This document shows, one piece after another, positions 43,668 to 55,288 of a stretch of 64,000 nucleotides of DNA (position 1 is the first letter of the stretch; each line of letters begins with the position of its first letter). Source of the stretch: Tolypocladium sp. Sup5 PDA-1 (Eukaryota > Ascomycota > Sordariomycetes > Hypocreales > Ophiocordycipitaceae). The notes under the pieces are model-generated. The model saw only the letters and a list, made by a program, of their open reading frames with translations, was not told the DNA's origin and ran no database searches. The stretch covers positions 248,001-312,000 of the forward strand of contig JPHH03000035.1 of assembly GCA_000750105.3 (NCBI GenBank), written 5' to 3'. The translations under genes and the position numbers were made by a program.

Positions 43668-44993
43668 CTATCGCTGGGGCGGTGTCGGAGTCGGCGGCAT
43701 GTTTCTGATTTGCTTGATCAAGAACTCGCGTTCATCGATGAACTGCTCGTCGTCGGTGCGGTCTTCAAGGAAGTGCGAGAGGAATGCCAAGAGCTTCTCG
43801 CGGTTCATGAGCAGTATTTTCTGGACGGCCATTGACTTGTGGGGGTTGGCGACAAAGACCTTGAATACGTGGAAGCCTTCGTATTGGACCATCTTCCTAT
43901 CATCGCGCAGCAAGTTCATGCATATCTTGAGATGGTCGCCCCGGTCGACGTATGCCGTCATGACGCTGTAGTTGGAGCGGTCCAGCAGAATCTCGCCGAG
44001 GAGCTTGATGGACTGTCTTTTGGTGACGTAGCTGTTTGACTGCACCAGGGTGCTGTTGTATTTGTCAAAGAAGAGGTCAAAGTTGACGGAAAGGTAGCGA
44101 GGCACCAGGTCCTTGTGCCGGGTCAAGAGTTCCTGTGGACCCAATCGGTTAGTCGCCTCGCCCTGCCATTGAGGTGCCCTGCTTGGGGGGCGCTTACTCG
44201 GAATGTGGTGAAGGCGTCGGCAGCGACCTCAAATGAGCTCTTGTCGATCCAATCGAAGAACCTCCAGAAGACGCCTCGGCCGCTCTGTGGGCGGTCGCGG
44301 TCAATGGCGTTGAGGCCCTTGGCACTGGACCCCGGCTCATCGCCGTCGTCGTAAAGAATGATGGCCGCGGCAGCCTCATTCTTTAGCAATTCGCGGAGGA
44401 CTGATCCGGCAGGCGTGGCGCTTTCCTTGTGGTCATATGCCCGGCATAGCTCGACGAGGACCTGGGGTCGGTTGCAGACGACGTATGACAAGGCGATTGG
44501 GTCGCTCTTGGGTGCTGCCGCGGCAGGGCGGAAGCGGAAGACGTACGAGAAGATGACTTGGGTGTCCTTTCGGGATTCGAACGGCAGGCGGTATAGGTTA
44601 ACGGCGAGAAGGTGGAGGAGATCCTCGTCAATGAGGCCGGTGACGAGCTGGTATATTTGTTCGGGAGAGCTGTCGGTCTCTGGTGCGCGCGAGTAGATCA
44701 GCATGGGTTTGAGGACACAGGCAGGGTAGCACACGGTGCGAGGTGCTCCGGTTCGGCGTACTGACCGTGTGTGCCTTGCAGGACGACCTTCATCTGGCTC
44801 AGTACGCGGGCGAGCTCGTCTGCCTGGTCCTGGTGCATCAGCAAAACGGGGGCCACGACAGTACAGAGCGTCGGTGCGTTTAGCGGACCTTGGAGGCTCC
44901 ATTTGGGCCCTCGAGCCTTGAGACGTGCTCGCGGGCTTGCCTGGGCAGGTCGGCGGCTGCCCGGGACCGCGCTCTGCCGAACAAGAAGGACAT
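43668..44993 (-). CDS. hym1: Hym1/Mo25 scaffold protein (HymA)
   Basis: Mo25-family proteins activate GCK-type kinases. In fungi Hym1 works in the RAM/MOR pathway that controls polarity and cell separation, and in Aspergillus hymA is needed for conidiophore development. Four exons (44993-44889, 44823-44766, 44679-44198, 44132-43668) give 369 residues. Typical sequence: MSFLFGRARSR start, ARVLSQMKVVLQGT, LPFESRKDTQVIFSYVFRF, FDLFFDKYNSTLVQSNSYVTKRQSIKLLGEILLDRSNY, and MRINHLK-like positions (LKICMNLLRDDRK). It ends with FLIKQIRNMPP. Introns 1 and 2 were placed by frame and homology (PNGASK joined to ADELAR; GTHE joined to TDSSPEQ). The length is normal for the family. Confidence 0.94.
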
Positions 44994-46114
44994 GGTGATG
45001 ATGCCGCCGTGCCGTGCCGTGCCTCGCCGTGACGATGATGACGATGACTACGACGATTGGACACACACGAGTCGGCCTAGGCAGGCTGGAGCAGGCTCGG
45101 GCACCAAGGCGGGTTTCTGCGAGCTCTGGCGCCGCGCGCGTATCTTGTGTCGTCGGGGCAGTGGCGGGTGTTTGTTGTGTTGCATGGGTACGAACGACAG
45201 ACGGAGGGGTTGCACGGTTGCACGGTTGCACGACAGGCGCCAGTGTGACCAGTCCCCGTCGCCAGCGAACCTATACGGGTTTCTGCTCCCTGGTATGGAC
45301 GTGGGCAACAGGGAGATGTTTGACGCGAGCCCGGGTGTTGACTGGAGTTTGCCGGGCAACGTTTAATGGGGCTGTTTGTTGGCTCATGGGGAGGTGAAGA
45401 GGGATGGGACAGCAGGGTCTTCGTAAGTGATGCAAAGGGGCGGGAGGTAATAATCGAGGAACGGTCCATGTGAGACGTGTGCGAAACGCACATGTCCGCA
45501 ACAAAGCCCAGCCAGAGCGCCTTGCCAGTAAGATGCCACAGTCCTGCAAAGCGATATGCCCATCGCTGCCGAGGGAGCGTTGGACCTCGCCCTCGTGAAC
45601 AGAAGCATCAGGCGGCGCGTCCTCGCTGAAGCGTACCTCGCCGCATCGTGACAGACACGTCAACGGTATAGGGTAGCCGGCCAGTGCATGCGTCGATGCT
45701 GCTCCTCTTCGTCAGGTACATGGAGGGGTCGGTCGTTGGGATGAGGGGTAAAAGGGCAGGGACCGGTGATGTACCAGCCCGAACCCCACCAAGGCCAAAA
45801 CCTCTTGAAACGAAGCAAAACCACGACACCCCACCATCCACCCGACTGCGGCTTGACTCATCCTGTTGCTGTCCAAAACATTCGCAGCGCTTCGGTCGAT
45901 TGACAGTCCGCCACCGAGTGTCGTGATCATCTTGACTGGCAATCGTCGCTCCCGAATCCACCAAGACAAAGCTGGGGCTCTGTTTCTGCCGCGGGACGAA
46001 GCAGGCGACGGACAACCGCGAAGAGCAACCACGAAAAGAGTCGCGAGAGGCAGGAGAAGGACAGACAAACCAAGAAAAAGGACAGGACCCGGAGCGGGCC
46101 GCGAGACGAGCACC
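44994..46114. other. Divergent intergenic region between hym1 and ils1
   Basis: About 1.1 kb. It contains three tandem copies of TTGCACGG-like sequence at about 45208-45233. Overlapping open frames on both strands are not supported by any family feature. It should carry both promoters. Confidence 0.5.
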
Positions 46115-49100
46115 ATGTCCATCGACTTCCCCAAGGAAGAAGAGGTCACCATCGAGCGATGGCGCGCCCTCAACGCCTTCCACCGCCAGGTACGTGCGAA
46201 GCACCATGAGCCCTGCCAGGCTACCCGTGACCATCCCCTGCTCACTGATGCATCGCTCAGCTTGAACTTTCCAGCGGCCGTCCCCTCTACACCTTCTACG
46301 ATGGCCCGCCGTTTGCGACTGGCCTACCTCACTATGGCCACCTGTTGGCCTCTACCATCAAAGACATCATACCCCGTTACTGGTCTATGAAAGGCTTCCA
46401 CGTCGAGCGTCGCTTTGGCTGGGACACCCATGGCCTGCCCATCGAGCACGAAATCGACAAGAAGCTGGGCATCTCCGGCAAGGCTGCAGTAACACAGTTT
46501 GGCATCGAGAAATACAATGAGGAATGCCGCTCCATTGTCATGCGCTACGCTGGCGAGTGGCGGCGAACCATTGAGCGCCTTGGCCGCTGGATAGACTTTG
46601 ACAATGACTACAAGGTAAGCCGAGGAACCACGCACAAATAAAAACGCTACCCCTATCCCTGCCGGGATTCAACGCGGATGCTAACCGAATCTCCTCCAAG
46701 ACAATGGACCCAAAGTTCATGGAATCCCTCTGGTGGGTATTCAGACAGCTCTTCGACAAGGGCCAGATCTACCAAGGCTACCGCGTCATGCCCTACTCGA
46801 CTGTCCTGACGACGGCGCTGAGCAACTTTGAAGCCAACCAGAACTACCAAGACGTCACGGACCCCGCCGTCGTTGTGTCATTCCCTCTCCTCGACGACCC
46901 CAGCGTTCACCTCCTCGCATGGACCACAACGCCCTGGACTCTCCCTTCCCACACCGGCCTGGCCGTCCACCCGGACTTCGAGTACGTCAAGGTTCACGAC
47001 GAGAAATCCGACAAGACGTATATACTTCTCGAGAAGCTGCTCGGCACTCTATACAAGGACCCCAAGAAGGCAAAATTTACCATCGTCGGCAAGCTTCGCG
47101 GAAGAGACATGCTGGGGTGGCGTTATAAACCCCCGTTCGACTACTTCTATGAAGACTTCAAGGACGTCGGCTTTCGAGTGCTCAATGGTACCTATGTGAC
47201 GGCCGACAGCGGCACTGGAATCGTGCACCAGTCCCCGGCCTTTGGTGAAGAGGATTACAACGTGGCCATGGACGCTGGCGTTATTAGCGAGAAGCGCCCA
47301 CCCCCCGACCCGATTAACGACACTGGCCACTTCACCGAACGTGTCCCTGATTTCGCTGGTATGCACGTCAAGGAGGCGGACAAACACATCATCAAGCACC
47401 TCAAAAACGCCGGCCGCCTGGTGGTTGATTCACAGATCAGGCACTCGTATCCAATGTGCCCCAGGTCCGACACTCCCCTCATATATCGGGCGGTTCCCTC
47501 CTGGTTCATCCGCATACCCGAAATCATACCAGACATGCTCAAAAACATCGAAGGATCCCACTGGGTTCCGTCCTTTGTGAAAGAGCGTCGCTTCGCCAGC
47601 TGGATTGCCAATGCCCGCGACTGGAACGTGGGGAGGAATCGCTACTGGGGCACGCCCATTCCCCTCTGGGTCAGTGATGACCTGGAAGAGCGTGTCTGTG
47701 TGGGAAGTGTGGCGGAATTGCGCGAGCTGAGTGGTTATGAGGGGCCGCTGGAGGACATTCACCGGGACAAGATCGACCACATCACGATTCCCAGCAAAAT
47801 GGGAAAGGGAGTACTGAAACGCGTCGACGAAGTCTTTGACTGTTGGTTCGAATCAGGCAGCATGCCGTATGCCAGCCAGCACTATCCCTTTGAGAATGTC
47901 GACAAATTCAAGCAGTCGTTCCCAGGAGACTTCATCGCCGAGGGCCTTGACCAAACAAGAGGCTGGTTTTATACGCTGCTTGTGCTTGGCACCCACCTTT
48001 TCGGTTGTTCGCCGTTTCAGAACTGCGTTGTCAACGGCATCGTCCTTGCCGAGGACGGGAAGAAGATGTCCAAGAGGCTCAAAAACTACCCTGATCCGGC
48101 CATTGTGATGGATAAGTACGGATCGGACGCGCTGCGCCTTTACCTCATCAACTCGCCCGTGGTCCGGGCGGAACCGCTGCGATTCAAAGAAACCGGAGTC
48201 AAGGAGGTGGTGCAGAAGGTACTGCTCCCCCTGTGGAATAGCTACAAGTTCTTCGAAGGTCAGACTGCTCTCCTGAAAAAGGCAGAAGGGGTGGACTACA
48301 TGTGGGACCCCGGCATGGAATCGACTAACACTAATGTCATGGATCGTTGGATCCTGGCAAGCTGTCAAAGCCTGCTGCAGTTTGTCAACGAGGAAATGGG
48401 AGGTAAGCGAACCCCTCCGTCTATGCCCATCTACAAGCGTCACTAAATAATCAATCAGGCTACCGGTTGTACACCGTGGTGCCTCGGCTGCTCGAGCTCA
48501 TAGACAACACCACCAACTGGTACATCAGATTCAACCGTCGTCGACTCAAGGGAGAAAATGGCGTCGATGACACACAGCACGCGCTGAATGCACTCTTCGA
48601 GGTCCTCTTCACCCTCTGCCGCGGATTGGCCCCCTTTGCACCATTCTTGTCGGACAGCATCTACCTGAGGCTCCTCCCGCACATCCCGAAGGAGCTGCAG
48701 GGAGAAGATCCCCGAAGCGTTCACTTTTTGCCCTTCCCGGAAGTGAGGCAAGAGCTCTTCGACGCCGAGGTGGAGAGGAGAGTAGCGAGGATGCAGCGGG
48801 TCATCGAGCTTGCCAGGGTATCGCGAGAACGGAGGGCCATCGGGCTCAAGACACCGCTGAGGAGCTTGGTGGTCATCCACCACAACCCACAATACCTGGA
48901 CGACGTCAAGTCGCTGGAGAACTACATCACGGAGGAGTTGAACGTGCGAGACTTGGTACTCTCCGGGGACGAGACCAACTACAATGTTCAATTCAGCGTG
49001 ACTGCCGACTGGCCCGTCCTGGGCAAGAAGCTGCGAAAGGACATGGCGCGAGTCAAGAAAGCGCTTCCGGGGTTAAGCAGTGAGCAGGTGGAAGCATATC

Positions 49101-49543
49101 TTCGGGACAAGGAAATCTTGGTGGACGGTATTCGACTGGAGGAAGGGGACCTGGTGGTGCGACGAGGATTGCGAGAAGACGGGACGTCAAAGAACCTGGA
49201 AATCAACTCGGACAGTGACGTTCTGACAATACTGGACTCGGAGATCTACCCCGAGTTGGCCCAGGAGGGTGTGGCCAGGGAGATCATCAACCGTGTCCAG
49301 CGTCTCCGCAAGAGGGTTGGACTCCAGGCCACCGACGACGTGAAAATGGAATACCGCGTGTTGTCGGACCCGGAGGATGTGGGCCTGGCAGAGGTGTTGG
49401 TGTCGCAAGCAGCCACGTTTGAGAAGACACTGCGGCGACCCCTGGAGAAGGTGCAGGACGGAAACGACGTCGGTGGCATCATTGCGGAGGAGGAACAAGA
49501 GGTACAGCAGGCGACGTTCCTGCTGCGGCTGCTGAAGATGTGA
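46115..49543 (+). CDS. ils1: Isoleucyl-tRNA synthetase, cytoplasmic
   Basis: A class Ia synthetase charging tRNA-Ile in the cytosol. Four exons (46115-46189, 46261-46614, 46701-48402, 48459-49543) encode 1071 residues, as in yeast Ils1. The HIGH motif appears as PHYGHLL (about 48-54) within YDGPPFATGLPHYGH. The editing (CP1) domain includes WTTTPWTLPSH and GTGIVHQSPAFGEEDY. The Rossmann fold continues with SWFIRIPEI, ARDWNVGRNRYWGTPIP and WFESGSMPYA. KMSKR is at about residue 598. The anticodon-binding domain (WYIRFNRRRLKG) follows intron 3, and a eukaryote-type C-terminal extension completes the chain. There is no mitochondrial presequence. All introns are 56-86 bp with GTAAG/GTACG donors. 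Confidence 0.98.
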
Positions 49544-49774
49544 GGGTCTCGGTCGATAGTTGAGCCAAGTCTGGAGTATCTACGTGGCGCGACTGTGCGG
49601 GTAGGCAGTGACGTATGCCGGCATGCATGATGCCGTCGTCGGTTTTGTACCTAGAAAGACGCGTACGCAGAGGGCATCTATCTGGCTGCAGGTTCGTACC
49701 ACGCACATGCACGGGGATGGCTGTGGGACACGATGTAGGTAGACTCGAATAACAAAGCAAGGTGAGGAGAGTTT

Positions 49775-50076
49775 CTATTTCTTGGAAGCGGCCTTCTGGA
49801 ACACGAGTGGTGAGACGGTGGAAGCAGGGCCGGCAAAGAAGAGGGACGGGCACAAACCAGATAGCAGTCCTTGAGTCTCATGAACTCCTTGACACACTTG
49901 TCCTTTTCCACGGCGTTGTAATCGGCCACGATACACTTGCCGTAGACAGCGGCCTGATGCAGCAAACAATCAGTCGGAATCGCCGGGGGAGAGGGGGGAA
50001 GACAACATACCTCGGCCGAGCACCGGGATGCGGCTGTGGCAAACCTCTGGATATGGCGGTTGGCTGTGGGGGCCAT
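49775..50076 (-). CDS. Twin-CX9C mitochondrial protein, NDUFAF8-like
   Basis: Three short exons (50076-50011, 49953-49858, 49795-49775) encode 60 residues, too short to stand out without splicing. The spliced protein has an exact twin CX9C pattern, with Cys pairs separated by nine residues in CSAEAAVYGKC and CVKEFMRLKDC. This is the signature of small intermembrane-space proteins imported by Mia40/Erv1. The middle part AAVYGKCIVADYNAVEKDKC resembles NDUFAF8 (C17orf89), a complex I assembly factor that partners NDUFAF5. The N-terminus MAPTANRHIQRFATAASRC is short and basic. Splice sites are GT..AG and phase 0, with introns of 57 and 62 bp. The family call is good; the complex I role is by resemblance. 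Confidence 0.82.
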
Positions 50077-50725
50077 GGCAGGCTCCTCAATCGGTTGATG
50101 GACAATGCCCGACGCGGGCACCGCGGGTTGTTGTTGAGGGCTGGGATGGCCGGTGGTTACCTCCTCAAGGCAGGCAGACGACGGCCATTGGGAGTTGCCA
50201 AGGTATCCAGGGTGTGAGTGAGTGCGGAATGCGGAGTACAGTATGTACGGTTGCCTCGTATCCGTGCCTCAATGGGTGAAGACTCAAGAGTGCCATCTTG
50301 TGCATGTCGTCGGTTACTGCCCCACATGGCCGCAGTGGTTATGTCAGCGCAGAGAAGACGCGCCTGGCTGCTCACTTTACGCGCTCTGTTGCTCGCGGCT
50401 CGCCGTTCTCCTGCACAATCCATGCCTCAAGCTCTGATTACGGTGCCACAGCCGACAAGTTTCCCGCCCCCGCTCCGCAATGGCACACAACGGCCTCCTC
50501 TGCATCTAGCTCTCTGGATTGCGCACACCTGAAAGGCCCTGCCCGACAGAAACAAACAGCAGCGACGACGACGGCTTGTGGAAGCTGTCTCGCGAGGATT
50601 GTCGTTCCGTCCAGCCTGGGCTCGACTATGGCCCAATGACAGCGCTCAACTGTCGCCTCGAGTAAGCCGGATACCCCCGTCCGTCGCGTCAAGCACTGTG
50701 ACATACGAACCAGACAGTGGCATAC
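50077..50725. other. Divergent intergenic region
   Basis: About 650 bp between the twin-CX9C gene and sfi1. A GCGGAGTACAGTATG string at about 50230 is a diverged copy of the recurring palindrome. No gene seen. Confidence 0.5.
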
Positions 50726-53700
50726 ATGCAGTCGCCCTCGCAGGCCCATGACCCCGTCCAGTTGCCCGACGATGGTCGCTCCCCAAATCCCACCTGGAGC
50801 CAATCCGGCCACGATCCCTATTATTCCAACCAAGGTCCGTAAACCCCTTCCCCTCTCCTCTGCCTCTGCTTCGCTTTATCCTGACACGGTGCTTCCTAGA
50901 TATCACTGTCCTACATTCCATAGTCGCCGCGGCCCAGGACCAGCTTGACCACGCTCCTGACCCCAAGCCACTCCCCGCGGCAGTCCTTTTCAAAGCATAC
51001 GACGACATCCTGCCGACATTTGGCATCGATCCCGACTCCGACCACCACCTGTCTGCCTTCGTCTTCCGGATCGGAGGAGAACAGGGCCATGGCACGCTTT
51101 CCGACAAGTTCCAAGCCATCCTCGGCCGGATGGGCATCCTCCTCGAATTTGGCGACAATACCACCGTTTCAGTTCGGACGTCACCCTCCGTATCCCTCTC
51201 GCCTGTTCAGTCTCTATCTAGCCGAGCCAACTTCAATCATGACCAGCACAGCTCGGAGAGCATCGCCTCTGGCCATGCCATGCCACCCCTCACAGACGCC
51301 TCGCCGGCCATCAAAGACACGCCTGCTCCCCACGCCGAGAACCTTGTGAATCCCCGCTACAATTCCGGCGAAGGAGAACTGCGCACCAATGCGCATCAAG
51401 TGGCCCGCCGCGATGATCCTAGACTTGCACGGAAATCTCATCTCCACGGTACCAGCCAATCAAGCGCCAAGAGCGACGACGACGGCGGCGACGACGACCC
51501 TGTGCCCTCTGGTCGGCGAGCTGCTTTGGTATCTGCACTGGACCGTTGGCGTAGCGTAGCCGTGCCAACAACCCAGCAAGGGGGCCACCATCCCGGTGCT
51601 ACCCCAAGTCGAGGGCATGGCGTGGGAACTGGACATGACAACAGAGACGGCCAGAGCAGCCATGATGATGCAAGCAAAATGCCAGAGGCAGCGGCATCAG
51701 CTGATCTCAGCCGCTCTGACGCCTCGCCTAACGCGAAGCCCGGCAAGGCAAATACTCCGCCGCAGTTCGGAGGATACACACTGCGCCGCCCGCTTACCGA
51801 CGAAGAGGCCGCTGATTTGCAAGTGCAGCGGGAACGGCTTTTGCATCGCGCGGCCAGGGCTCGCGAAATATACCTCGCCAGCAAAGTTTTCAACCGCTGG
51901 GCTCACCGGACTGCAACAAGACTTGAACGAGAGGCCGTCGCGAGGAGACACATGATACGATTTCGCTGCTTTCGAGGATGGGGCCACACGCCGAGCTCGA
52001 AGCTCCCTGCCGTTGATAGCCTCAGAGCGGCCACAGCTGTCCAAAAACTACAGCGCGCTGTGGCTTATCAGGAGGAACAACTCAGCTTGGCTGCATCAGC
52101 CATCGCCGAAGGCCACCGTCTCAAACTGGCTCAGCGCGCTTTCGAGCGATGGACATGTCAAGTCATGGAACAAGCATCTCGTCAGAGGTGCGCAAAGCGG
52201 ATCAGGCTGGGCACAGTCAGGCGTTGGATTTCGAATGCTTGCGAGGATAGCGCGTCCAGACAAGCCGCAATAGCACACAGCACACGCTGCAGCGAAGCCA
52301 ATGCCACCAGCAAGTGGCTATGCCAGGCACAAGAGGGCAATGGTCGATTTGCGGCAGCTCGACACGTTGGGGACACCCGACTTTCCTTCGCTTATCTGGG
52401 GGAGTGGTGGGACCTGGCTGAGATCAAGCGACGGAGCCAGGCATGTCGGTGGTACCTGCTAGTGGAACAGGCAAGCATGGCATTCAACCAGTGGAACCTG
52501 CGCGCAAGGGTGCAGGCATTCCGCTGGAGATGCGAGTATCTGTCCGTCACCAAGGTGCTTGACGTGTGGCTGCAAAGAGCCAGGCAGGATAACGAGTCGA
52601 GCAGCGCGGCACGGCACCACCACGAGCTGACGTCGACAGCCAAGGCTTGCAACCAACTAAGACGTCTAGACCGCGAATGCTCCGACCTTTCGCATTTGCA
52701 GGGCCGGGCTCGCCTCTACATTAGGTCGACGCGCCTGCTGAAAGTCTTCGACGGCACCGTCGAGCAGCGCAAAAATCGGATGAAGAGCATCGTCCGACGA
52801 TATCTCATGATGAGATATACGCAGGTCTCATCGAAACGGAGAAAGCGAAACTTTTACGCCGCACTGAACCGTTGGAAGGCAGCAACAGCGGAGGCACAGG
52901 ATCAAGCACGAGTTGCCAATGACGCCAGGGTAGCGAGCGATGGTGAACAGCGCTGTGTGGCCTTTGCGGACTGGAGGAGCCAGGCTGCCGAGGAACTGCA
53001 GCTTCAAGTCGAGGCCAAATCCTTTTACAGACAGGCATGGCTGAAATTATGGGATGACTACTCGGCACACCAGGGATATTCAGAGGACCAGTCCTGGGGA
53101 CTGTGGGCATCGCAACAGCAGCGCCATTGCCTCAAGGCGTGGTCTATTGCAACCTTGCAGAGAAGTGGGCAAGCACACACGGCGACCATGGTTCAGCAAA
53201 GGCATGGCCGCGAGAGCAGGAGCCGAGTCCTCCAACGGTGGAAACTACATTTGAACGACGCCAAAAGAAGCACACTTGAACCGGATTCTGGATTCATTAC
53301 GAGGTCTGAGCCGCATCATCGCAGTAGCTGGGGGTCGCTGCCGGCCCGGCTTCCATCCATGAGGCAATTCCACCATGACCCCGAGTATCCCCCCAGTGCT
53401 ATGGAGACTCCAACCCGCTGGACTGGACTACCAGTGCCGATGGCGAATACTGTGTCATCAAGGCTCATGGCTCCGGTGAGGGAGGCCGACGATGAATCGG
53501 CTGCTACCTCGAGCGCTGCTGGAGACACACAAGCATGGGAGGCACACCAACCTCGGGGGCCAGCAGGCTCAATATTCGTTGCGCAGTTGCCGTCGACGAC
53601 CCCACAAGCGCCGGTGCCGGCACATCTGGAGCACAGGCCCCGGGTTCCATACTCGAAGCCTGGGTACCTCAGCCGCAGTGCGGTAGTAAGAAGCGTACGC

Positions 53701-54060
53701 GTACGGCCGAGTCCGCGACACAGCAACCCATATCGCCCATCAGCAGTATCAGCCGAAGCTGCGAGCAGAAGCCGAGGGGACTTGGACTTTGCGCCATTCA
53801 CGCAATCCTCGGGCGCGGCTTCCAGCAGGCCTGTAGGGTTGCGGCCCACGGGACTCCACCAAACAGCGTCATCTGCATCGGTTATTTCTGCCAGGGGGGG
53901 CAGAGCGGTTGCTGGTGTGGCTTCACAGGCCACTGCTTCTCAGCAAGCCTCTTCCAGCCGGGCAGGAAGATCTCTGGGCAACGTGCCACTGTTATCCCAA
54001 AGCAAGGCACGCCAACCTGCCCCGGCTCTCAACATGCGCGATTCTGGCCCTGGCGGCTGA
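50726..54060 (+). CDS. sfi1: Sfi1-family spindle pole body protein
   Basis: Sfi1 forms long filaments that bind centrin (Cdc31) and build the half-bridge for spindle pole body duplication. Two exons (50726-50834, 50900-54060) give 1089 residues. The N-terminal part has the conserved fungal Sfi1 block: DITVLHSIVAAAQDQL, LPAAVLFKAYDDILPTFGID and DHHLSAFVFRIGGEQG. The central about 450 residues carry degenerate centrin-binding repeats with a hydrophobic-x3-F/W-x2-W pattern (KVFNRWAHR, RFRCFRGWGH, RAFERWTCQ, MAFNQWNLR, KVLDVWLQR, AALNRWKAAT, RVLQRWKLH). The C-terminal third is disordered and Ser/Arg/Pro-rich. The intron splits the Asp codon of DITVL. The family assignment rests on the combined N-terminal block and repeats. 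Confidence 0.9.
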
Positions 54061-54445
54061 TGAAGAGGGCAGGACTGTGGCTCCAGAAGCTATGCAGAAG
54101 GTCGGCCAACAAGTGATGGCTGCGGAATACCACGGTGGAGGAAGGACGCCGAGACACGAATCGGCAGCGAAGACGCGGACGAGCTCGAGTTTACTTCGTA
54201 CAGATGGCACGCTTCTAGCTCAGATGCATGTCTGTCGGTCCCCACGAACAAGGCATAGACTCGTTCAACTACTTCACCGATATATCATGGCGTGACTTTC
54301 TCACACCGCAATAGCCGAGTGTCTGTTCGTGCCTACCTACCTTGGGTTCCTAGGTAAGTTAAGGTACCTTGCATCAAAGAGACTTGCTTGTACGAAGTAA
54401 TAGTAGTAGTGCGTTATATTAATATAGCATCCAACCTAGATGGCG
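54061..54445. other. Intergenic region after sfi1
   Basis: 3' flank of sfi1, becoming AT-rich near 54400 as it approaches the inverted-repeat element. TACCTACCTTGGG and CCTAGGTAAGTTAAGGTACC strings occur at about 54332-54366. No gene. Confidence 0.5.
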
Positions 54446-54457
54446 ACCCAATACAGG

Positions 54458-54471
54458 CACGGGGCCCCGTG
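54458..54471. repeat. Palindrome CACGGGGCCCCGTG, copy 1
   Basis: A perfect 14-bp palindrome in the outer left block of the element. Identical copies are at 54650-54663 and 55358-55371. Confidence 0.95.
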
Positions 54472-54649
54472 TTGCATCTCGAGAGTTAAATTCTCCTTTA
54501 GGAGGAAGATAGTTATCTAGGAAGCGGGTTAAGGTCATTGACTAGCTCTATTATGCGGTCTTATTGCAAATAAATGACGCCATTGGTGATGCTAGCTATG
54601 TGCTAATACACGCATTTAGTAGTGGTCAGCCCAGTTTATATAATATTGA
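54472..54649. other. 178-bp insertion splitting the left inverted repeat
   Basis: This segment has no counterpart in the right arm. It is bordered on both sides by the 14-bp palindrome, as if it had inserted at the palindrome and duplicated it. It is AT-rich, with short internal self-complementary parts (TTCTCCTTTAGGAGGAA at about 54491) and no coding capacity. Confidence 0.6.
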
Positions 54650-54732
54650 CACGGGGCCCCGTGTCATTATTATATAAGCAGCGCTGCCACCACTGAAGCC
54701 AACCACTAAAGCCGACAACTACACCGCTATAA
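54650..54732. repeat. Left inner arm of the inverted repeat
   Basis: 83 bp that match the reverse complement of 55289-55371 with two mismatches. It starts with the 14-bp palindrome and ends at CCGCTATAA. Confidence 0.93.
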
Positions 54733-54749
54733 TTTATCGTTAGTAGTCC

Positions 54750-54887
54750 GTAGCCACCACCAAAGTAGATGTGTAGCCACCACCAAAATGTATATGTAGC
54801 CACCACCAAAATGTATATGTAGCCACCACCAAAATGTATATGTAGCCACCACCAAAATGTATATGTAGCCACCACCAAAATGTATAT
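54750..54887. repeat. 23-bp tandem repeat, five perfect copies plus one diverged
   Basis: The unit begins GTAGCCACCACC and ends ATGTATAT. Five identical copies fill 54773-54887, and a sixth with three differences lies at 54750-54772. There are no spacers, so it is not a CRISPR. The perfect identity suggests recent expansion, or repair of copies after any RIP. Confidence 0.97.
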
Positions 54888-55089
54888 GTCACGTAAGTAG
54901 TCAAGTTATATAGCTAGCTTCGCGGGCGAGACCTGCTTCCTGATAGACAGTTAATAGCACTTCTGCTTTTTCGAAGGAAAAAAAAGTACTATTAATAGCA
55001 TTTCGCTTCTCCTCATATTATTAGCAGTACTCTTTCCCTATCGAGGAAAAGCAGTCACCTACGTAGCAGGCAGGCAAGGGCAGCAACGC

Positions 55090-55219
55090 CAGTAAGCCAG
55101 CAAGCCAGCGAGGCAGTACCTAGGCTTGCATTTAATCTAGCAAGCCAGCAGGCTATCAAGCCAATAAAGCCAGTAAGTCAACGAGGCGGTAGGCTTACAT
55201 TCAATCTAGCAAGCGAGCA
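55090..55219. repeat. Pair of diverged direct repeats
   Basis: Two related blocks (about 55090-55150 and 55170-55219) share CCAGTAAG(C/T)CA, GAGGC, TAGGCTT(G/A)CATT and AATCTAGCAAGC. Most differences are C/T or G/A transitions, as expected after repeat-induced point mutation. They lie inside the inverted-repeat element. Confidence 0.75.
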
Positions 55220-55288
55220 AGGCCAGCAAGGCCAGGAGTCTATACGGAGTACGGTTGGATGCAATACCCCCTAGCAGTAAGAGTGCAG

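Noticed and set aside
45608..46234. 208-codon minus-strand frame opposite the ils1 leader
   Set aside because: It overlaps the ils1 first exon on the other strand, has no family features, and competes with another overlapping frame of similar length.
54636..54878. 80-codon minus-strand frame with periodic Tyr-Thr-Phe-Trp-Trp-Trp
   Set aside because: It is only a translation of the 23-bp tandem repeat inside the inverted-repeat element.
54773..54887. Possible CRISPR array
   Set aside because: The 23-bp units are directly adjacent with no spacers, and the DNA is fungal.
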